Source: Pterobdella sp. o SKG-2022 (taxonomy: Eukaryota > Annelida > Clitellata > Hirudinida > Piscicolidae). From it: DNA of 64,000 bases. Positions 23,640-36,600 of this stretch are shown piece after piece. Location: contig OZ038320.1 in NCBI GenBank assembly GCA_964035795.1, positions 19,238,589-19,302,588 of the forward strand, in the 5' to 3' direction. Below the pieces are notes generated by a model, which did not search any database, was not told where the DNA came from, and saw only the letters and a program-made list of their open reading frames with translations. Position 1 is the stretch's first letter. Every line of letters starts with the position of its first letter. The position numbers and the translations under genes were made by a program.

Positions 23640-24365
23640 ATGGAACCTTAGATGCAGCCTGTCTAAAACAGAAATCACCAATCTCGAAAGAAGCAAAGAT
23701 GAATCGTGTAGACTCACGAAAAAACTTGGCTCTTTGCTAGAATATGACGAAGACAGTAAAAGAAGATAGACACTCTTTTCTATCGCGTTGGAAAGCTGTC
23801 AAACTTATGGGAAAAGGCTAAAAGAGTGTCAGAAAGAAGAAAATCCAATCTATACAAAGCCTTAGTCTTTCCTATACTCCCATATAACTTTAGAATATGG
23901 GCTCTCAAAACAAAATCTTGGCAACTCATTGATGCCCACTACAGGAAACAACTAAGAAAACTAATGGGCATTACTTACCCTAGAGTTATCATTAATAAGA
24001 CTCTATGAAAAAATCAAAAGTACTTCTATTAGCTAACATGCCGCTAAACTACGGTGAAGTCTGTTAGGTCACATTCTAAGATTGGATGAAAACATGCCAG
24101 CCAGGAAAGCAATGGAGATATACTCCAAAATATTGAAACAAAATACCCTGGTTTTAGAGGAAGACTTCGTATAACACTATCAACTGTCTTATCAAAAGAC
24201 CTAAAAAAGCCGAAACAATTGCTTCACGTGAAAACCTCAAAATACCACTGAAGCTATCTACTATAGACGGTTTAACTGAACTTTACAGGATATCAGAAGA
24301 TAGAAAACAATGGAAACTTCTCGTTGAAACAATTAACCTAAACTATTTCTTCCAACAATAATCCC
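23640..24365 (+). mobile_element. LINE fragment, RT C-terminal part
   Basis: Plus-strand reading in several frames gives LYKALVFPILPYNFRIWALK, then AHYRKQLRKLMGITYPRVI, then FRGRLRITLSTVLSKDLKK and finally an end with EDRKQWK. This is the C-terminus of a LINE of the same type as 10.68-11.30 kb. It is followed by AT-rich sequence with aataaa blocks. Confidence 0.75.
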
Positions 24366-25269
24366 ATTTTATTTTATTTTCTCGTTCTGATTGTTCCTCG
24401 ACAATATATTCAGTATAAACATTTTTATTCTTATTTTAATTTTACTGTGATAGGTGTGATGATATCTTTGATAGATTAGTCGTATGCCTTTGAAAAATAA
24501 AGTATCAATAAAATTAAGTAAATAAAAAGACCGAAGAATGTTCATAAAAGCATATCTAACACAAGAATAAAAAAAATAACTGGAAAACGATACAATATTT
24601 GATGAAAAAATGACTTTGATTGAAATCTTTTAAAAGCAAATTGATCTGATTTTCACCTTAAGAGAGTATTCTGTTTGAATTGACTATTGATAAAAGTTTC
24701 ATTCAAAAATAAATTTAAATATTCAATTCTAATCTTAAACGATCATATATAAAAAATAATGGAATGAAAATTTGCTTAGATTGAAAAAGTAATATTAATC
24801 TGAATTTTAGTAAATAAAAATATTTGCCTATATTGTATTCAAAATTTTAAATTTACTTTACATGTTTAGATATTCTTTACTTAACTAATATTTACAAAAT
24901 TAGATATAACTAAGGTATTTAGTTTCAATAGACTGCTGTCAATGCATGGCTGTTCAAAAAATCAATATAGCTTACTGTATATAAGCTCAAGTGTAGCCTT
25001 TGCACTAAAAATGAAACAATTTAGTGAAAGGTTGTATTGATTATATAATAAATTAGATTTTTTTGATTTACTAAATGGGAATGATTTAATGATTTTTTTA
25101 TAACTTCATAGAAAGTTTAATTATACATATGTTGCAAAAAGCCTATTGAATAAAATTAAAATTGTTTTTGGTGTAAAAGATTTTTTGGATAAAAAAGTCT
25201 TTTGAAAACATAAATGCTTGAAAAGATTTCTGACTTTACAACTGAAATCAATTGTTTTGAAACAGAAAT
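24366..25269. promoter_or_regulatory. Upstream region of the SLC7 transporter
   Basis: AT-rich, no frame of note. It should contain the promoter and 5' UTR of the gene starting at 25270, but no specific element can be pointed to. Confidence 0.35.
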
Positions 25270-27865
25270 ATGTTAGACTTGTATAGTGTGTGGGAGGGCA
25301 TAACAAGGAAGAAAACCTTAGAAAAAAATTTGTTGGACACGAAGCTAAAAAGATGTCTGAATTTTTTCGATCTCACGTTTTTTGGAATCGGACATATGGT
25401 GGGAGCTGGTATCTTTGTTGTTACTGGTGCTGTGACAAAGAATGTAGCAGGCACAGGTGTGATACTCTCATATATATTAGCTGGAATAGCTGCATTTTTT
25501 TCCGCTCTTTGTTATGCAGAATTTGGTGCCAGAGTTCCTAAAGCGGGTTCAGCATATTCATTTACTTATTACACAATGGGTGAGTTTCCGGCTTTCTTTG
25601 TAGGTTGGAACATATTGTTAGAAACGATAATTGGCGCTGCTTCAGTAGCAAAAGCTTGGAGTGGTTCATTAGATGCTTTGTTTGGTGGAGCTATCAAGAA
25701 TGGCACTATAACGTATGTTGGAAGCTTTGAAAATGAATGGTTGTCCTCTTATCCAGATTTCATGGCTGTTGCATGCATTATACTTTGGTGCATATTCGTG
25801 GCTCTGGGAGCGAAAATCTCATCTGTATTCATCAACATTCTAACAATTATAAACATAATACTTCTCACGTTGATTGTCGTTCTAGGAATATATTTTGGAA
25901 ACACATCTAATTGGTCAAATCCTTCAAAAGGTGGTTTTCTCCCTTATGGATTATCAGGTGTAATTGCAGGATCGGCTTCATGCTTCTATTCGTATGCGGG
26001 ATTTGAGAGCATAACAACAGCAGGAGAAGAAACAAAAAACCCTTCAAAACATATTCCTTTGGCTATTGGGCTATCAGTGATCATTGTGACAGTTTTATAT
26101 GTAGGTGCTTCCGGAGCGCTTACTTTGATGCAACCATATTATGAGGTAGACGTTTCAGCTCCTTTCTCTGCTGTTTTTTTGAGTCACAACTGTATATGGG
26201 GTGCAAATGTTGTAAGCATTGGAGCTTTAATTGGTTTATCTGCTTCTTTACTTGGGTCATTATTTTCTATTTCAAGAACTGCTTATGCGATTTCAGCTGA
26301 TGGTCTTTTATTCAAACCATTAGCTTATATTAATGAAGTCACGCAAACTCCTTTAGTTTCTATAATTCTGTTTGGAATCGTCTCCGCTATTTTGGCTTTT
26401 GTAACAGATCTTACACATCTTGTGGAATTTTTGTCTATAGGAACTCTAATATGTTATACAGCTGTATCTGTTAATCTCATAGTTCTTCGCTATCAGACCG
26501 TAGAAATGTGTCAATTTCAACTCAAACCCGATCCTTCAAGCTTTTTTCTCAATGATAAAGAAGCCACTGACGACAAAGATAAACTTGTTGCATCCCAAAG
26601 TCATGAAGATATTGGGAAGCTGAAAAAACAGTTTGTGAAAGTTCCTGGAATCAGTAAAATTCCAGAAGGTGCTATTGCTCCTCTAACAGTGACTTTGATA
26701 ATCATTTTTTCAGCTGCCATCTTTTCAGTTGTAATAAACCTCAGAAATGAAATAATTGAAATGGAGTGGTGGGCAATTTTACTTTTAGTAATCTTTTCTC
26801 TAGGTTTACTTGTTTCATATTTTTTGCTCAGCACTCATCAACAGAACACCAGTTTTTTAACTTTTCAAGTTAGTTAAAAATTGTTTCATGTTTTTTTCAA
26901 AAATAAAATTTTTTTTTTTAAAAAAGCCTAATTTTTTTATGACTTTTCAAAGACACCGATGTGTTTTTTTTTAATATTTTGCAACGAAAAACATCAATTA
27001 AGAAGAATTTTTAATACTTTTGATGAGAAACCAAAAGCTATAATTTTCGATTGTCTAAAGTTATAGCTTTTGGGTTTCAATAAATGTATCAAAAATTTTT
27101 CTAAATTGATGTTTTTCGTTGCCTAATTTTTATGTATGAATTTTTGTGTGATTTAAATTTTATAAAACAAAACCAGGTTCCTTTGGTTCCCTTCATTCCA
27201 GTTTTGAGCATCGTCATCAACATAGGTCTTATTATAAACCTCAACTACTTCACCTGGATCAGGCTGGGTGTATGGCTGATTATCGGTTAGGAAAATTATT
27301 TGATGTGTAAATTAAACTATGAATAATAACATCAATAGTGTGTCTTGCAATTCTTTTAAATATTTGAGTGGCACTTGAAAAACATTTTCTCATCTCAAAC
27401 AAAAACAAATAATATATACTTGAAGGGTTCTTCATATTGAATTGTTTAATTGATTTAACTATTATAACTTTTAACAATTTTTTAATGGTACTATAATAAT
27501 AGATAGAGGGCAGGCTTAAGTTTGTAAATATTTTTTTTCAACAAACTGTTTTATTTAAAAAAGGAATTCCAAGCTAATTCTGATTTATAAAATTTGTTTT
27601 GTTTAGAAAAAAACTGTGAGTATAGATTAGTATTTTAAAACTATTTTTTTACATTTTATTATCAAAACTCATAATTATATTAAATAAATAATTAAAATTT
27701 AAAAAATTCTTTCAAACAGGGATAATAATCTATTTCGCCTACGGACTAAAACACAGCAACGAAAATGAAAAACTTGTTTCCAAAAACACCAAAGTTTCTT
27801 ATTCAGGAGAACTCAATATGCCAAGAGAAAACACCTCAACCAGCTTGAATACTGAATCGGAATAG
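25270..27865 (+). CDS. SLC7-type cationic amino acid transporter (CAT)
   Basis: Three exons, 25270-26868, 27177-27285 and 27720-27865, join in phase (donors gttagt and gttagg, acceptors ccag and acag) to 617 residues, the usual CAT length. The protein is an APC-superfamily transporter of the plasma membrane that would carry arginine, lysine or ornithine. It shows the substrate-site glycine motif GAGIFVVTG (residues 45-53), about twelve hydrophobic segments in exon 1, AGFESITTAGEETKNPSKHI in the central region, a cytosolic acidic loop before the last segments, and a C-terminal block VPLVPFIPVLSI (exon 2) typical of CATs. The start follows an in-frame AT-rich leader; the first residues MLDLYSVWEG precede a LDTKLKRCL motif expected at the N-terminus. 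Related names include SLC7A1-4; a specific orthologue cannot be chosen. Intron 1 contains a fold-back element. Confidence 0.96.
26981..27122. repeat. Fold-back element in the transporter intron
   Basis: 26981-27044 and 27059-27122 are near-perfect reverse complements: gcaacgaaaaacatcaatt at the outer end, ccaaaagctataa at the inner end, and a loop of about 14 bases. It lies entirely in intron 1 of the SLC7 gene. It looks like a MITE or a fold-back transposon and would form a long hairpin in the pre-mRNA. Confidence 0.88.
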
Positions 27866-28659
27866 ACTAGGTGTTCAAATTATATTGTCATAGATGTGAA
27901 ATTAAACCTTCAATTCATAATGCTCATTAGATGTTATTATCTCAAATGAGTTTAGTTAGATATTATAAATTTCATATTTATTATCGACTGTTACATCGAT
28001 TTTTTTTATCTGTATATGTATTGCAAATGATGTTGATGTGAAAGGTTAAACTGCATTTTCATTCTCAACTTTTCTTTTGTTAAGTTATTTTAATCGATTG
28101 ATGATCGACTTACTTTCGTACATGTAGCAGAAAAAACCTCTATTATCTTCAAAAACATTGTTACCGATATATTCTTTGTAGTATAAGTAGCTTCAATAAA
28201 AATAATCTCACTGCTAAGCTTGTTTTTATTGATCGATCCGTTATGTGCTACAGTCAACATGGTTGTTGTAAATTTCATTAAAAGCCACTTGAAGTTAATT
28301 AATTTTTTTTACAGGATTCTTTTTCGACAATTATTTAAAAATAACTTAAGCCATATATTCATGATGAAATTGAATTTGAGAATTTTTGTTTTAAAAACAT
28401 TTATTTAACAAACAACATATTTTAAAATTAAACCTATCTTCGGTGCAAAATGAATGTGAATTTGTAATAAATTTCTTTATAGCATAACAACAGCGCGATT
28501 TTTAGAAAAATACTGTCATTAAAATTAATCTGAAAATCACGTAATAATCACGAAGAATGTTTGAAAACAAGCACACCTACCATAACAAAACACTCAGTAA
28601 TAAACGGAGGAAGTGAACAAAAGGCAAAGATGTACCAGAATCTCAAAGAGTCCCACGTT
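27866..28659. other. Convergent intergenic region
   Basis: Lies between the 3' end of the transporter (plus) and the 3' end of the membrane-protein exons (minus). AT-rich, no gene recognised. Confidence 0.4.
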
Positions 28660-29251
28660 TCAAGATGGAAGAAGATTAGGACCAAACCCCCAGTTATATG
28701 AATGAATGAAGCTATAAAAAATTGTTGTATTTAGCCACGTTTCAATATAATATTTATATAAAGTTTTCAAATTATTATTTCAAACCTAAGATATTTTGTG
28801 GGTTTGCGAAAGTAGAAAATCCCATGAATAAACCCACGTATTCGACCAAATTGCAAACTATAGATAAAACTAATGCAGAATATAACCTGGAATTTAAATA
28901 AAAATGAATTAAAAGTTAATTCAGCGAATGTACCCTTACTGAGCTTCCAGATCACTATAGTGGTCTATGCTTTTTTCATTCTCGACCAAGGATACATGTA
29001 TATGTTTTTGCTGTAGAAAATAATTCTAAATAAAAGTACATTTAAACAGTAATTTCTGTATCAATTTTAATTTCAAAATTCTTACTGAAGCAAAAGAAAT
29101 CAAAATCGTTAAAATAAATTGAACAGTTAACGAAATAAATCTAAGAGGGAGAAAAACGTTGAAGATCATTTTAAAAGTATCGTAATTTATTTCACAACCA
29201 CATGCTTTAGGTAGCCATGGCAATAAACAGTTAAAAGTGAATTTCACAAGA
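28660..29251 (-). CDS. C-terminal exons of an unrecognised membrane protein
   Basis: Three minus-strand exons join in phase: 29086-29251 (donor gtaaga), 28786-28886 (acceptor ttccag, donor gtttga) and 28660-28711 (acceptor tatag), ending in TGA. The peptide has a Cys/Pro patch (CLLPWLPKACGC), a hydrophobic segment (IFNVFLPLRFISLTVQFILT), a second hydrophobic segment (VIFCISFIYSL), then a basic stretch (RIRGFIHGIFYFRKPTKYL) and a short tail ending in NWGFGPNLLPS. The pattern of two membrane spans followed by a basic F/Y-R-K-P segment recalls the last two helices of a seven-helix receptor, but I do not recognise the family. Upstream exons to the right of 29251 were not found. Support is splice signals, phase and hydropathy only. 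Confidence 0.45.
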
Positions 29252-29699
29252 CTAAAAATTGAAGCTATTACTTTTGAAACTCAAAAAAAAATTTCCAAAT
29301 TTGAAATATTTGTCAAATATAAATTTTTTTGATTAATAATTTATCATAAATTTCAATAAATTTATTTGATTAGGTTGATAAAAAGCAATAACAAACTTCT
29401 CCTTGACCAATAAAACTATGTTATTATGCAATTTATTTCAAAGTATAATCTTTTTATATGGTAAATAGTTTGATCTAGTGATAGTTTCAACGGGAAGTTT
29501 CTCCAACTTGACAAAGGGATTTTTAATATTGTTATTTTACTGACAAATTAAGTCAAAAGTTAAATAATTCAATTAATTTTTTGAAATAAGTAGCAAAATT
29601 TCCGACAATACATCTATCTTTATTTTCTACTCATGAAAAACTAACCCTCTGTCACAATTTTTTTTTTTTTTTCGAGTGACTTTATGCATCTTAAGCTCA
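29252..29699. other. No gene recognised
   Basis: AT-rich. Upstream exons of the membrane protein at 28.66-29.25 kb could lie here, but none could be joined in phase. Confidence 0.35.
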
Positions 29700-30190
29700 A
29701 TCTTTGAAAATTCAATTTCATCTATCTTTCCAGGGCCAAATATCTTTTCTTCCTTCTCTCCTATGACAATCTTTTTGACCTTTTATTTACCCTTTTTTTA
29801 CTTTTTACAGTTTTGAGTTTCTTCTTGATTCTTCTCTTTCTTTTGAGCCTCAAATTATTTTTGTCGCTTTTTCTTGTTTCTACGACCTCCACCGCCTTAG
29901 ACAGACCTCTTCTTATCTTGATAATGCCTCTTAAGATTCTTGTCCTTTCTCTTGCCCTAACTATTGCTATTCGTTATACAAGACTTTTTTTGAAACTACT
30001 TTTCATCTTATTAATGAAGCTTTAAGCTCTACTGCTCGCCTGGTCTCTCATACTCCTATACCTTTCCATCTCTTATTGATCTCCACTGGCTATCTCTTCA
30101 CTATCGTTCTAGATATAAAACTTGCACTCCTATGTATAAAATCTCATTTCCTCATTCACCTTTTCATGCGTAGAGGCGTTGTATAAATTA
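29700..30190 (+). mobile_element. LINE fragment, C-terminal end (CR1/L2-like)
   Basis: Plus-strand reading gives, in shifting frames, FDSSLSFEPQI-like, LVSHTPIPFHL and then PSLIDLHWLSLHYRSRYKTC followed by PMYKISF. This is the usual LHWLPxxxRxxYKI region near the end of CR1/L2 elements. It is decayed, with frame changes throughout. Confidence 0.65.
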
Positions 30191-31176
30191 TGTTTATACT
30201 TTGAAAAGAAGGCAGAAACAATATGAAATCAAGTGAGCGGAGGGTCCTAAGCCAACACGCTTTGGTAGTAAAGAAAATAAGAAGAGATTATTAACATTTA
30301 AAAGCAGATATTTTACACAATAGTGATAGTGAATCTTTTAATATCTGGAAAGAATCGAGTATTTATGTGTTTGAAAGATCTTTCGAGATAAGTTAAAGGC
30401 TTGAGTAGAAAATAAATGGGGAATTTAGAAAGATTGTGATTAAGGAAAAAATTAAAAGACAATTATTTTAAGAGAAGCTTCTTATAGATAAAAATAAATT
30501 TGCTAAATGTTGATAAAAACACTAAGGGTATGGATAAAACGTGAATACTGAAAAAAAAAGAATCAATAATGAAAGAACTAAAAATAGCAAAGGGGATAGA
30601 TAAAAGGATTAGAAGAAATTTTAATGGGAATGAGGCAATCAAAAACTAGAAAGATTAAGCTTAAGCTCAACTCTTGGTAAAAGAAAATGGGCTAAAAAAA
30701 GGATTTGATTGATTAAGAGACGTGAAATAGATCAGAGTATTGGATTAACACAGACAGCTTTTCAAGAGAGAATCATAAGTTTCACCAACGAAAGCAGGCT
30801 TTGAAATAAAAATGATTCGATGAGGCAAGTAAGACAAGATTTGAAAAAACATTTTAAAAACAGAGTTTTGTTGAGCACCGAGAAAAACATTGAAAAGAAT
30901 CAATGTTAAAAAAAGTTTATTGAAGGTAGGTTATTAAGATGAAAACCAAGAGAAGAACGACAAGACGTTGAAGCAAGAAAGAGATCAGCATTATTAAAGA
31001 CGAAGTGAAATATAAAACTCAAAGAATATATTTGTAAGCATATCAATAAACAAAATAATTTTATTCGTTATTACAACGTTTAGTATTCGCAAGCGAATAG
31101 AATATTCCAAAATTGTATTAACTCAACTCGTAATTTCAACAGATTTCTTACATATTAAAAATTGTATAAAATAAAA
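30191..31176. other. A-rich region, no gene recognised
   Basis: The plus strand is strongly purine-rich (aagaaa, gaaaaa runs) over 30.2-31.0 kb. No frame is supported; a decayed transposon is possible. Confidence 0.35.
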
Positions 31177-32367
31177 TTAAAGTTTATTTTTTATCTTCTT
31201 GGCATATTTGTTATTAGACTTTCCAAACACTTCACGATGCTTTCTCTTTTGGTACCTGGTGAATTTTTTTCATTAAAAATTAAAACAAGATATTATTAAA
31301 CAGTGGCTATTTATAAAATATTGGAAGAGACTTTTTAAATTCAGCATCTTCTAACAGCTCATCAACCAATGTCTTCTTGCGCTTTTTCAGAGGAACTCTA
31401 CCACTATAAAAGTCTGCAGCTGATTCCACCACAGTTCCAGTCTAATTAAAAAAATTTAATGTTGAAAAAAAATAAACAATTGAGTAAAAACTTACTTGAA
31501 AATATTTAGGCAATACTCCAGGCCGAATGTCTGTGTTTTTATAAAATCGTGTCGGATCAAGAGCATTTCTCATTTGTATAACTTTTAGATCATTCAACTT
31601 CTCTTCTGTCATCTCAGGTGCTTTCATATCAAACCAATTTTTACCCTTCGTCTTTAATTTTTCTAACTTTGAAAGGAAACCATAAAAAACAATGAATATT
31701 TTTTCAAATTTGAAAAAAAGATACAAATAAAATAACTGAATGTTATTCTTGAGCTATTTGAAAATAAAAGAAAATATTTTATAAATATATAACTTAATAT
31801 TGCTAATAAAAAATGAAAAAATTTTTTGAGTAATAAAAACATATTTGGCACAAATTTAATAGTCTAATACCTTTTTATTTTTTTTCTCTTGTCTTTTAGA
31901 TAGCTTAGTAGGAAGTTGATTAAGCTTTTCAAAACCTGGTTCTAAAACAAGAGATGGAGGCAATTCCTTCAAAAAAATATTTATAAAAAAAAAATATCAA
32001 TTTAAGTGAAACTCAAACTTTCTCTTTTTTTATTCTTTCTTGAACTGAAGCTTTTACTCCCTTATAATGTAATTCTTTTGACATACTCCTGTGAACATAA
32101 AATTTTTCAAAGTATTTATTCATAACTGACAATACTTACATCAAATCATTGCCTCCTTTTAAAATTTCTGTGTTCAATTCTTGGCAACTAAAAAAAAAAT
32201 TATAAGAAGTATTATTTGAAATCTACTGTTTAGAGTTGTCTCACAAAGTTTTATATTTTAACGTGAAAAAATTTAAACCTTTCAAAAAAATTTCTAGTTT
32301 TCAATTCATTTATTTTATTACGTAAAATCCTTTTAGCCTTTTCGGTCTGTTCATGCTTTAAAAACAT
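31177..32367 (-). CDS. Fcf2 / DNTTIP2-type pre-rRNA processing protein
   Basis: Exons in coding order are 32279-32367, 32140-32187, 32019-32088, 31871-31966, 31496-31666, 31332-31441 and 31177-31255; all phases close, giving 220 residues. Fcf2 acts in the nucleolus with the small-subunit processome in early pre-rRNA cleavage. The C-terminal half (about 110-205) has the family signature: NWFDMKAPEMTEEKLNDLK, then IQMRNALDPTRFYK, then LPKYFQTGTVVESAADFY, then KKRKKTLVDELLEDAEFKKY, ending in a Lys-rich tail. The size matches yeast Fcf2 (about 217) and not the long vertebrate DNTTIP2, because the N-terminal disordered part is lacking. The start at 32367 is the first ATG in frame and needs no further exon. 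The donor at 31331 (gtctct) is weak but is required to join YQKRKHREVF. TERT lies 1.2 kb upstream on the same strand. Confidence 0.93.
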
Positions 32368-33605
32368 ATTTTATACTAATATCGACGGCATAGACAACGT
32401 AGAATATTAAATTTTCTTGAAGCTGAAAGTAATGAAATTATTTAATTTGAGAAAAAATTTCTATTTTGTTATTTTCATAAAGAATCAAAAATATATCGTA
32501 CTTAAAAATAAAATAGATTGTTTTAATTCTTATAAAAAATAATTACGAAACAAACCAGAGATGAATTTCGTTACGAAATCATGTAGCTGGTTGAAAACTT
32601 ACTTTCTAAATACCACTTTTTGAAAGTCATCGTAGTATCTAACTAGCGTTTGTTCCGCAATTATTTTACCCTTGCATTGGTTTTTTTATTCGTAAAAACA
32701 CTTTTTGATATGATGTAGAAATTGTTTGATGGAAGAGATGCTGGATGATATTCTTTGAATTGCATGTGTATTGTTTCTAAGTTTTGAGATAATTCTGCTA
32801 TGCGATTTTTATCGTAAAACCATGAAATTTATTCAATTTTATGTCTTACTATATAGAAACGTAGAAGAAAAAATTGGTGGTAGTACAAAACCAAAGCTTA
32901 AACGAAAGAAGTTTTGCTACAAGTTGATCTTGACTACACCAAAACTTTGAAAAATCTCAAAGAATGGCTTTAAAATGAGCACAGAATAGGTTTCCACCAG
33001 CACTTATTGATAGAACGCTGAAGAATTCCTACTAGTTTGAAAAATACTACTATTGGAAAAAGGCGTGAATACACTTATAGTTCCAGGCTGTTAGAAAAAT
33101 TGTACGAGAAAAAACTAATTTTTTAGACAAGGTGGGGTTCAGCGTAGTCAAACGATTAAAAAAAAAGGTCCAAAAACATGAATCGGTGTTTTAGTATGAG
33201 CACTAGAGAGCTTACAAGTTTTTGGGAGAAAATTTATTGTTTAAAATCGACTTTTGAAGACAACGCATGAAGAACATGAATGTTAATTCAAAAACAAATC
33301 AATGATTATGGAAAATAATGGACATCATTTAAACACACAATAAGCAAGTGGGCGAAAAAGAAACTTTAATGGGCCCTGTCAAAAAAAGCATCGTGTACCG
33401 GCAACATTTAACGACGATACGAAGTTACAACACAACAGATACCGCTGAAGAGCAGTATTTAAATATCTTAACGAATTCAATTAGTATTTACTCGCAAATC
33501 TTAATAGTAAACTCCATAAAATTTTTACTGTTTGGTAAACATATAATTGAAAAAAGAAAATTTTATAAAGTAAAAGCAAAAATTAGTTCATCAATTATGA
33601 AAATA
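32368..33605. other. Region between Fcf2 and TERT
   Basis: Contains the upstream region of the Fcf2 gene and the 3' flank of TERT. 32870-33370 (plus) has a weak resemblance to a degraded Tc1/IS630-type transposase (a FLDKVGFSV block) that I do not regard as proven. Confidence 0.35.
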
Positions 33606-36600
33606 TCAATCAACTATCAATCTGAATTCAATTGGAAACAAGTCTATTTCGATTTCCTCCAGATTTTTTTGGTTGTTATGAAAAAGATAATTACGGCGCG
33701 ACCTTACGAGCATTAAAAGTGGTTTGAAATGTCCTTGATGACAACTCAACTTTGTGTCGAAAGCAGTCAAACAAAGATATTCCACAACAGAATTATACTC
33801 AGTTCGAAGCTTTCTATCTGTATAAAAGCAAGAACCAACAAAATGAGAAAGTCGTTGTATGATATTGTAAAAAAATCTTGGATTGTTCGCTATACTATTA
33901 TGCATTAGAAGGCCACAAACCAATCTTCGAAAACGAAAAGCTGAAATTAAATAAAGTTTGTAAATGTTGTAAAATATCGTATGATAAGAATTAATAGTAG
34001 TATCAAAAAAGATAGGAGTAACTTTGGATTTGAGAGCAAACTTCAGTCTTTTGATAATATATCTACCTGGGTTTTTCGGCATGAAAGATGTAATTGCATG
34101 TTTAAAGGGATAATTGTAAGAAGAAAAATCAGATGTGATTTCAAGATTATTAGTGTTCAACAGATAACCACACCAACTTATGATAGGCGTACTTTTAACT
34201 TCACCATAATCAAAATTAATTAAAGTTTTTTTAATATTAGAGCGAATATTGTATTTTTGGGAAGCGATACTTTCATTGAGAAAAAAGGATAAAAAGCTAT
34301 TAGCTCGAGGTTGGCTGTCAGTAATGAAGAGGTAATCATCAACCATTCTAATGAGAGTGTCTTGGTGGTGGATTCGTAGATGCTGGGCCTCCATATGTGA
34401 AAGGTACATGTGACAGAAGTGAGAAGATACACATGAACCTTGACTTATGCCTTTGTTTTGTCTATACATCCTGTAATTCAATATAAAAATTTTGAAGTGG
34501 AAAAATACTAAATTCGAAATATAAATGCGGAAAAATAATGAGTAAAATTGATTAAAAAAAAACAGCTACACATCCGGATCGACTAAACCATATTAAAAAC
34601 AACTTTACATAAAACTATCCTCAAGAATCTGACTTCCTTATACCCATAATAAACCCAATAACACAAAATAACTTGAAAATTTTTATTGAAAAAATATTTT
34701 TAAGCTTAAAAAAATTTTCGTGAGCAGTTTTATTTTTTAGTTTTTTTGAGAAATAAAGGAATATTTTGAGATTAATGTTGTAAAAAAAAAATCGATAATT
34801 TAATATTTAAAAAAATGCATTTGAACATCAGTTGAATGAACATAGAGAAGACAAATATCATACAAAAAACCCTAAACTGACTAAAGAATATAATGAATTC
34901 AATTAAAATAATGAAAACTAAAAAACTATAAAAAAGAAATGACTATTTAGATAAAAACATGTCATGATTAAATGGACGAAACAAGACAAAAAATTATAAA
35001 TGGAAAAAGGAAAAATATCTTATAAAAATCTAGAGGGATAGTCAAATTTTCGTCCCTATAGCGCTAGAAACCTCTGGTATCATTGGGTCTCTCTTTTTAT
35101 TCACATATTAACCATTGTAACAATATTTAGACATTTAATTATAAATACAATATAGGAAAACTCAGACTTTGCAAAAGCTTACTATTACAATTATTTTTAA
35201 CTATCTCTATGACAAACACGTTACCTATAAAGAATTAGAAATATTAACTATAAACAACATAAATATATTACACACACTAATATTTAGTTTCAAACACATG
35301 ATCTCTTTTTTGCTAATTTCTTTGACACTAGGACCTATAAATACAACATGAGGAAAAAAGGATTCAGAAGATTGTGGCAAGATGGGATCACAGAGCTTGA
35401 AAAAGCAAAACCTAGAAACCGTAACGCTAAAATAATCTGCTAACCAGCCATGGGGGAGTAGCACTTGTCAATCTCAGACTTCATGTCTCTTATTGATATT
35501 TTTTTAAAATCATAAAATTTTGAATTTTTTTGCCAACATTTTTCCCATTCTAAAGCTATTTTTGGACTTGTTTATCGAACACTATATGAACCAAGATAAC
35601 TTACTATATACATTTTCCACGAAAAAAATTAACTTTTTTGCGGCACCAATCATCAAAGCAAAAAGTATGAACTTAAATACACATATGCGGGGGCTCACAA
35701 AATTTATAGATTTAAAAATTTGATAATTGTTGACGCTTTTTCAAAACGACCGACGGTAATTGAAAAAAATTCAATTGCTTCGAGAAAAGCTTGAAGAAAG
35801 TTTAAATCATCACAGCTATGCCAATAAACACAAATCAGTAGGTAAAAACCTAGCTTTAGAGTTTTAAGCATTGATTGAGAAAATATACGTTAGTCACCAA
35901 TTAACAAAAAGAACTTCATGAAATTTTGCGTAAAATCGCCAACACATTATTCATCAACATTCAAGATGACAAAGATAACACATACATCAAAAGCAAAAAA
36001 ACTACTTAACAATAAAAATATAGTTCTCTGATCGGGCGACAGAGATTCTAGCATAGTTGTCATGAACAAAGTAGATTATTTCAAGACATGCTAGACGATG
36101 GTACAAAAGGTATATACGAACCTAGTGATGATACAATTTTAAAAAATCTTACTTCATTTCAAATTTTTTTGAAAAGACATTTCAAAATCCACCAAGGCTA
36201 TAAAAAATTTTTTTCCTCGCAACACCAACCAGATAGCTTCTTCGCTTCAGCCAAAACTCATAAGTTTGATGACTAAAATCAACTTGAACTCCTTAAAAAT
36301 ACGACTCATTATCGATCAGACAAATGATTCATTGATATGAGACCCAGGTAGAACCTTACTGTAGAAAGAATGAAAATATAATAGGCAACACAATAAATAA
36401 GATACAGAACTATACTAATGGTGACATAAAACTATTATACTCTTGGAACAACAACAAATTAAGAACACTTTTTCCATTGAAAAACAAAATTTCCAACCCA
36501 CACCACGTTATCTATATTTGTAGTTTCGAGGATACATATATCGAAGAAACAAAAAGAAACGTGGATTGAGGTGGAGAGAACATGAAAGCCAGTAAAGTAA

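Noticed and set aside
32870..33370. Possible Tc1/IS630-like transposase remnant (FLDKVGFSV block)
   Set aside because: Only one weak motif is readable and no inverted ends or second catalytic motif were found.
33348..33716. 122-residue plus-strand open frame
   Set aside because: Partly antisense to the TERT terminal exon and otherwise without a recognisable domain.
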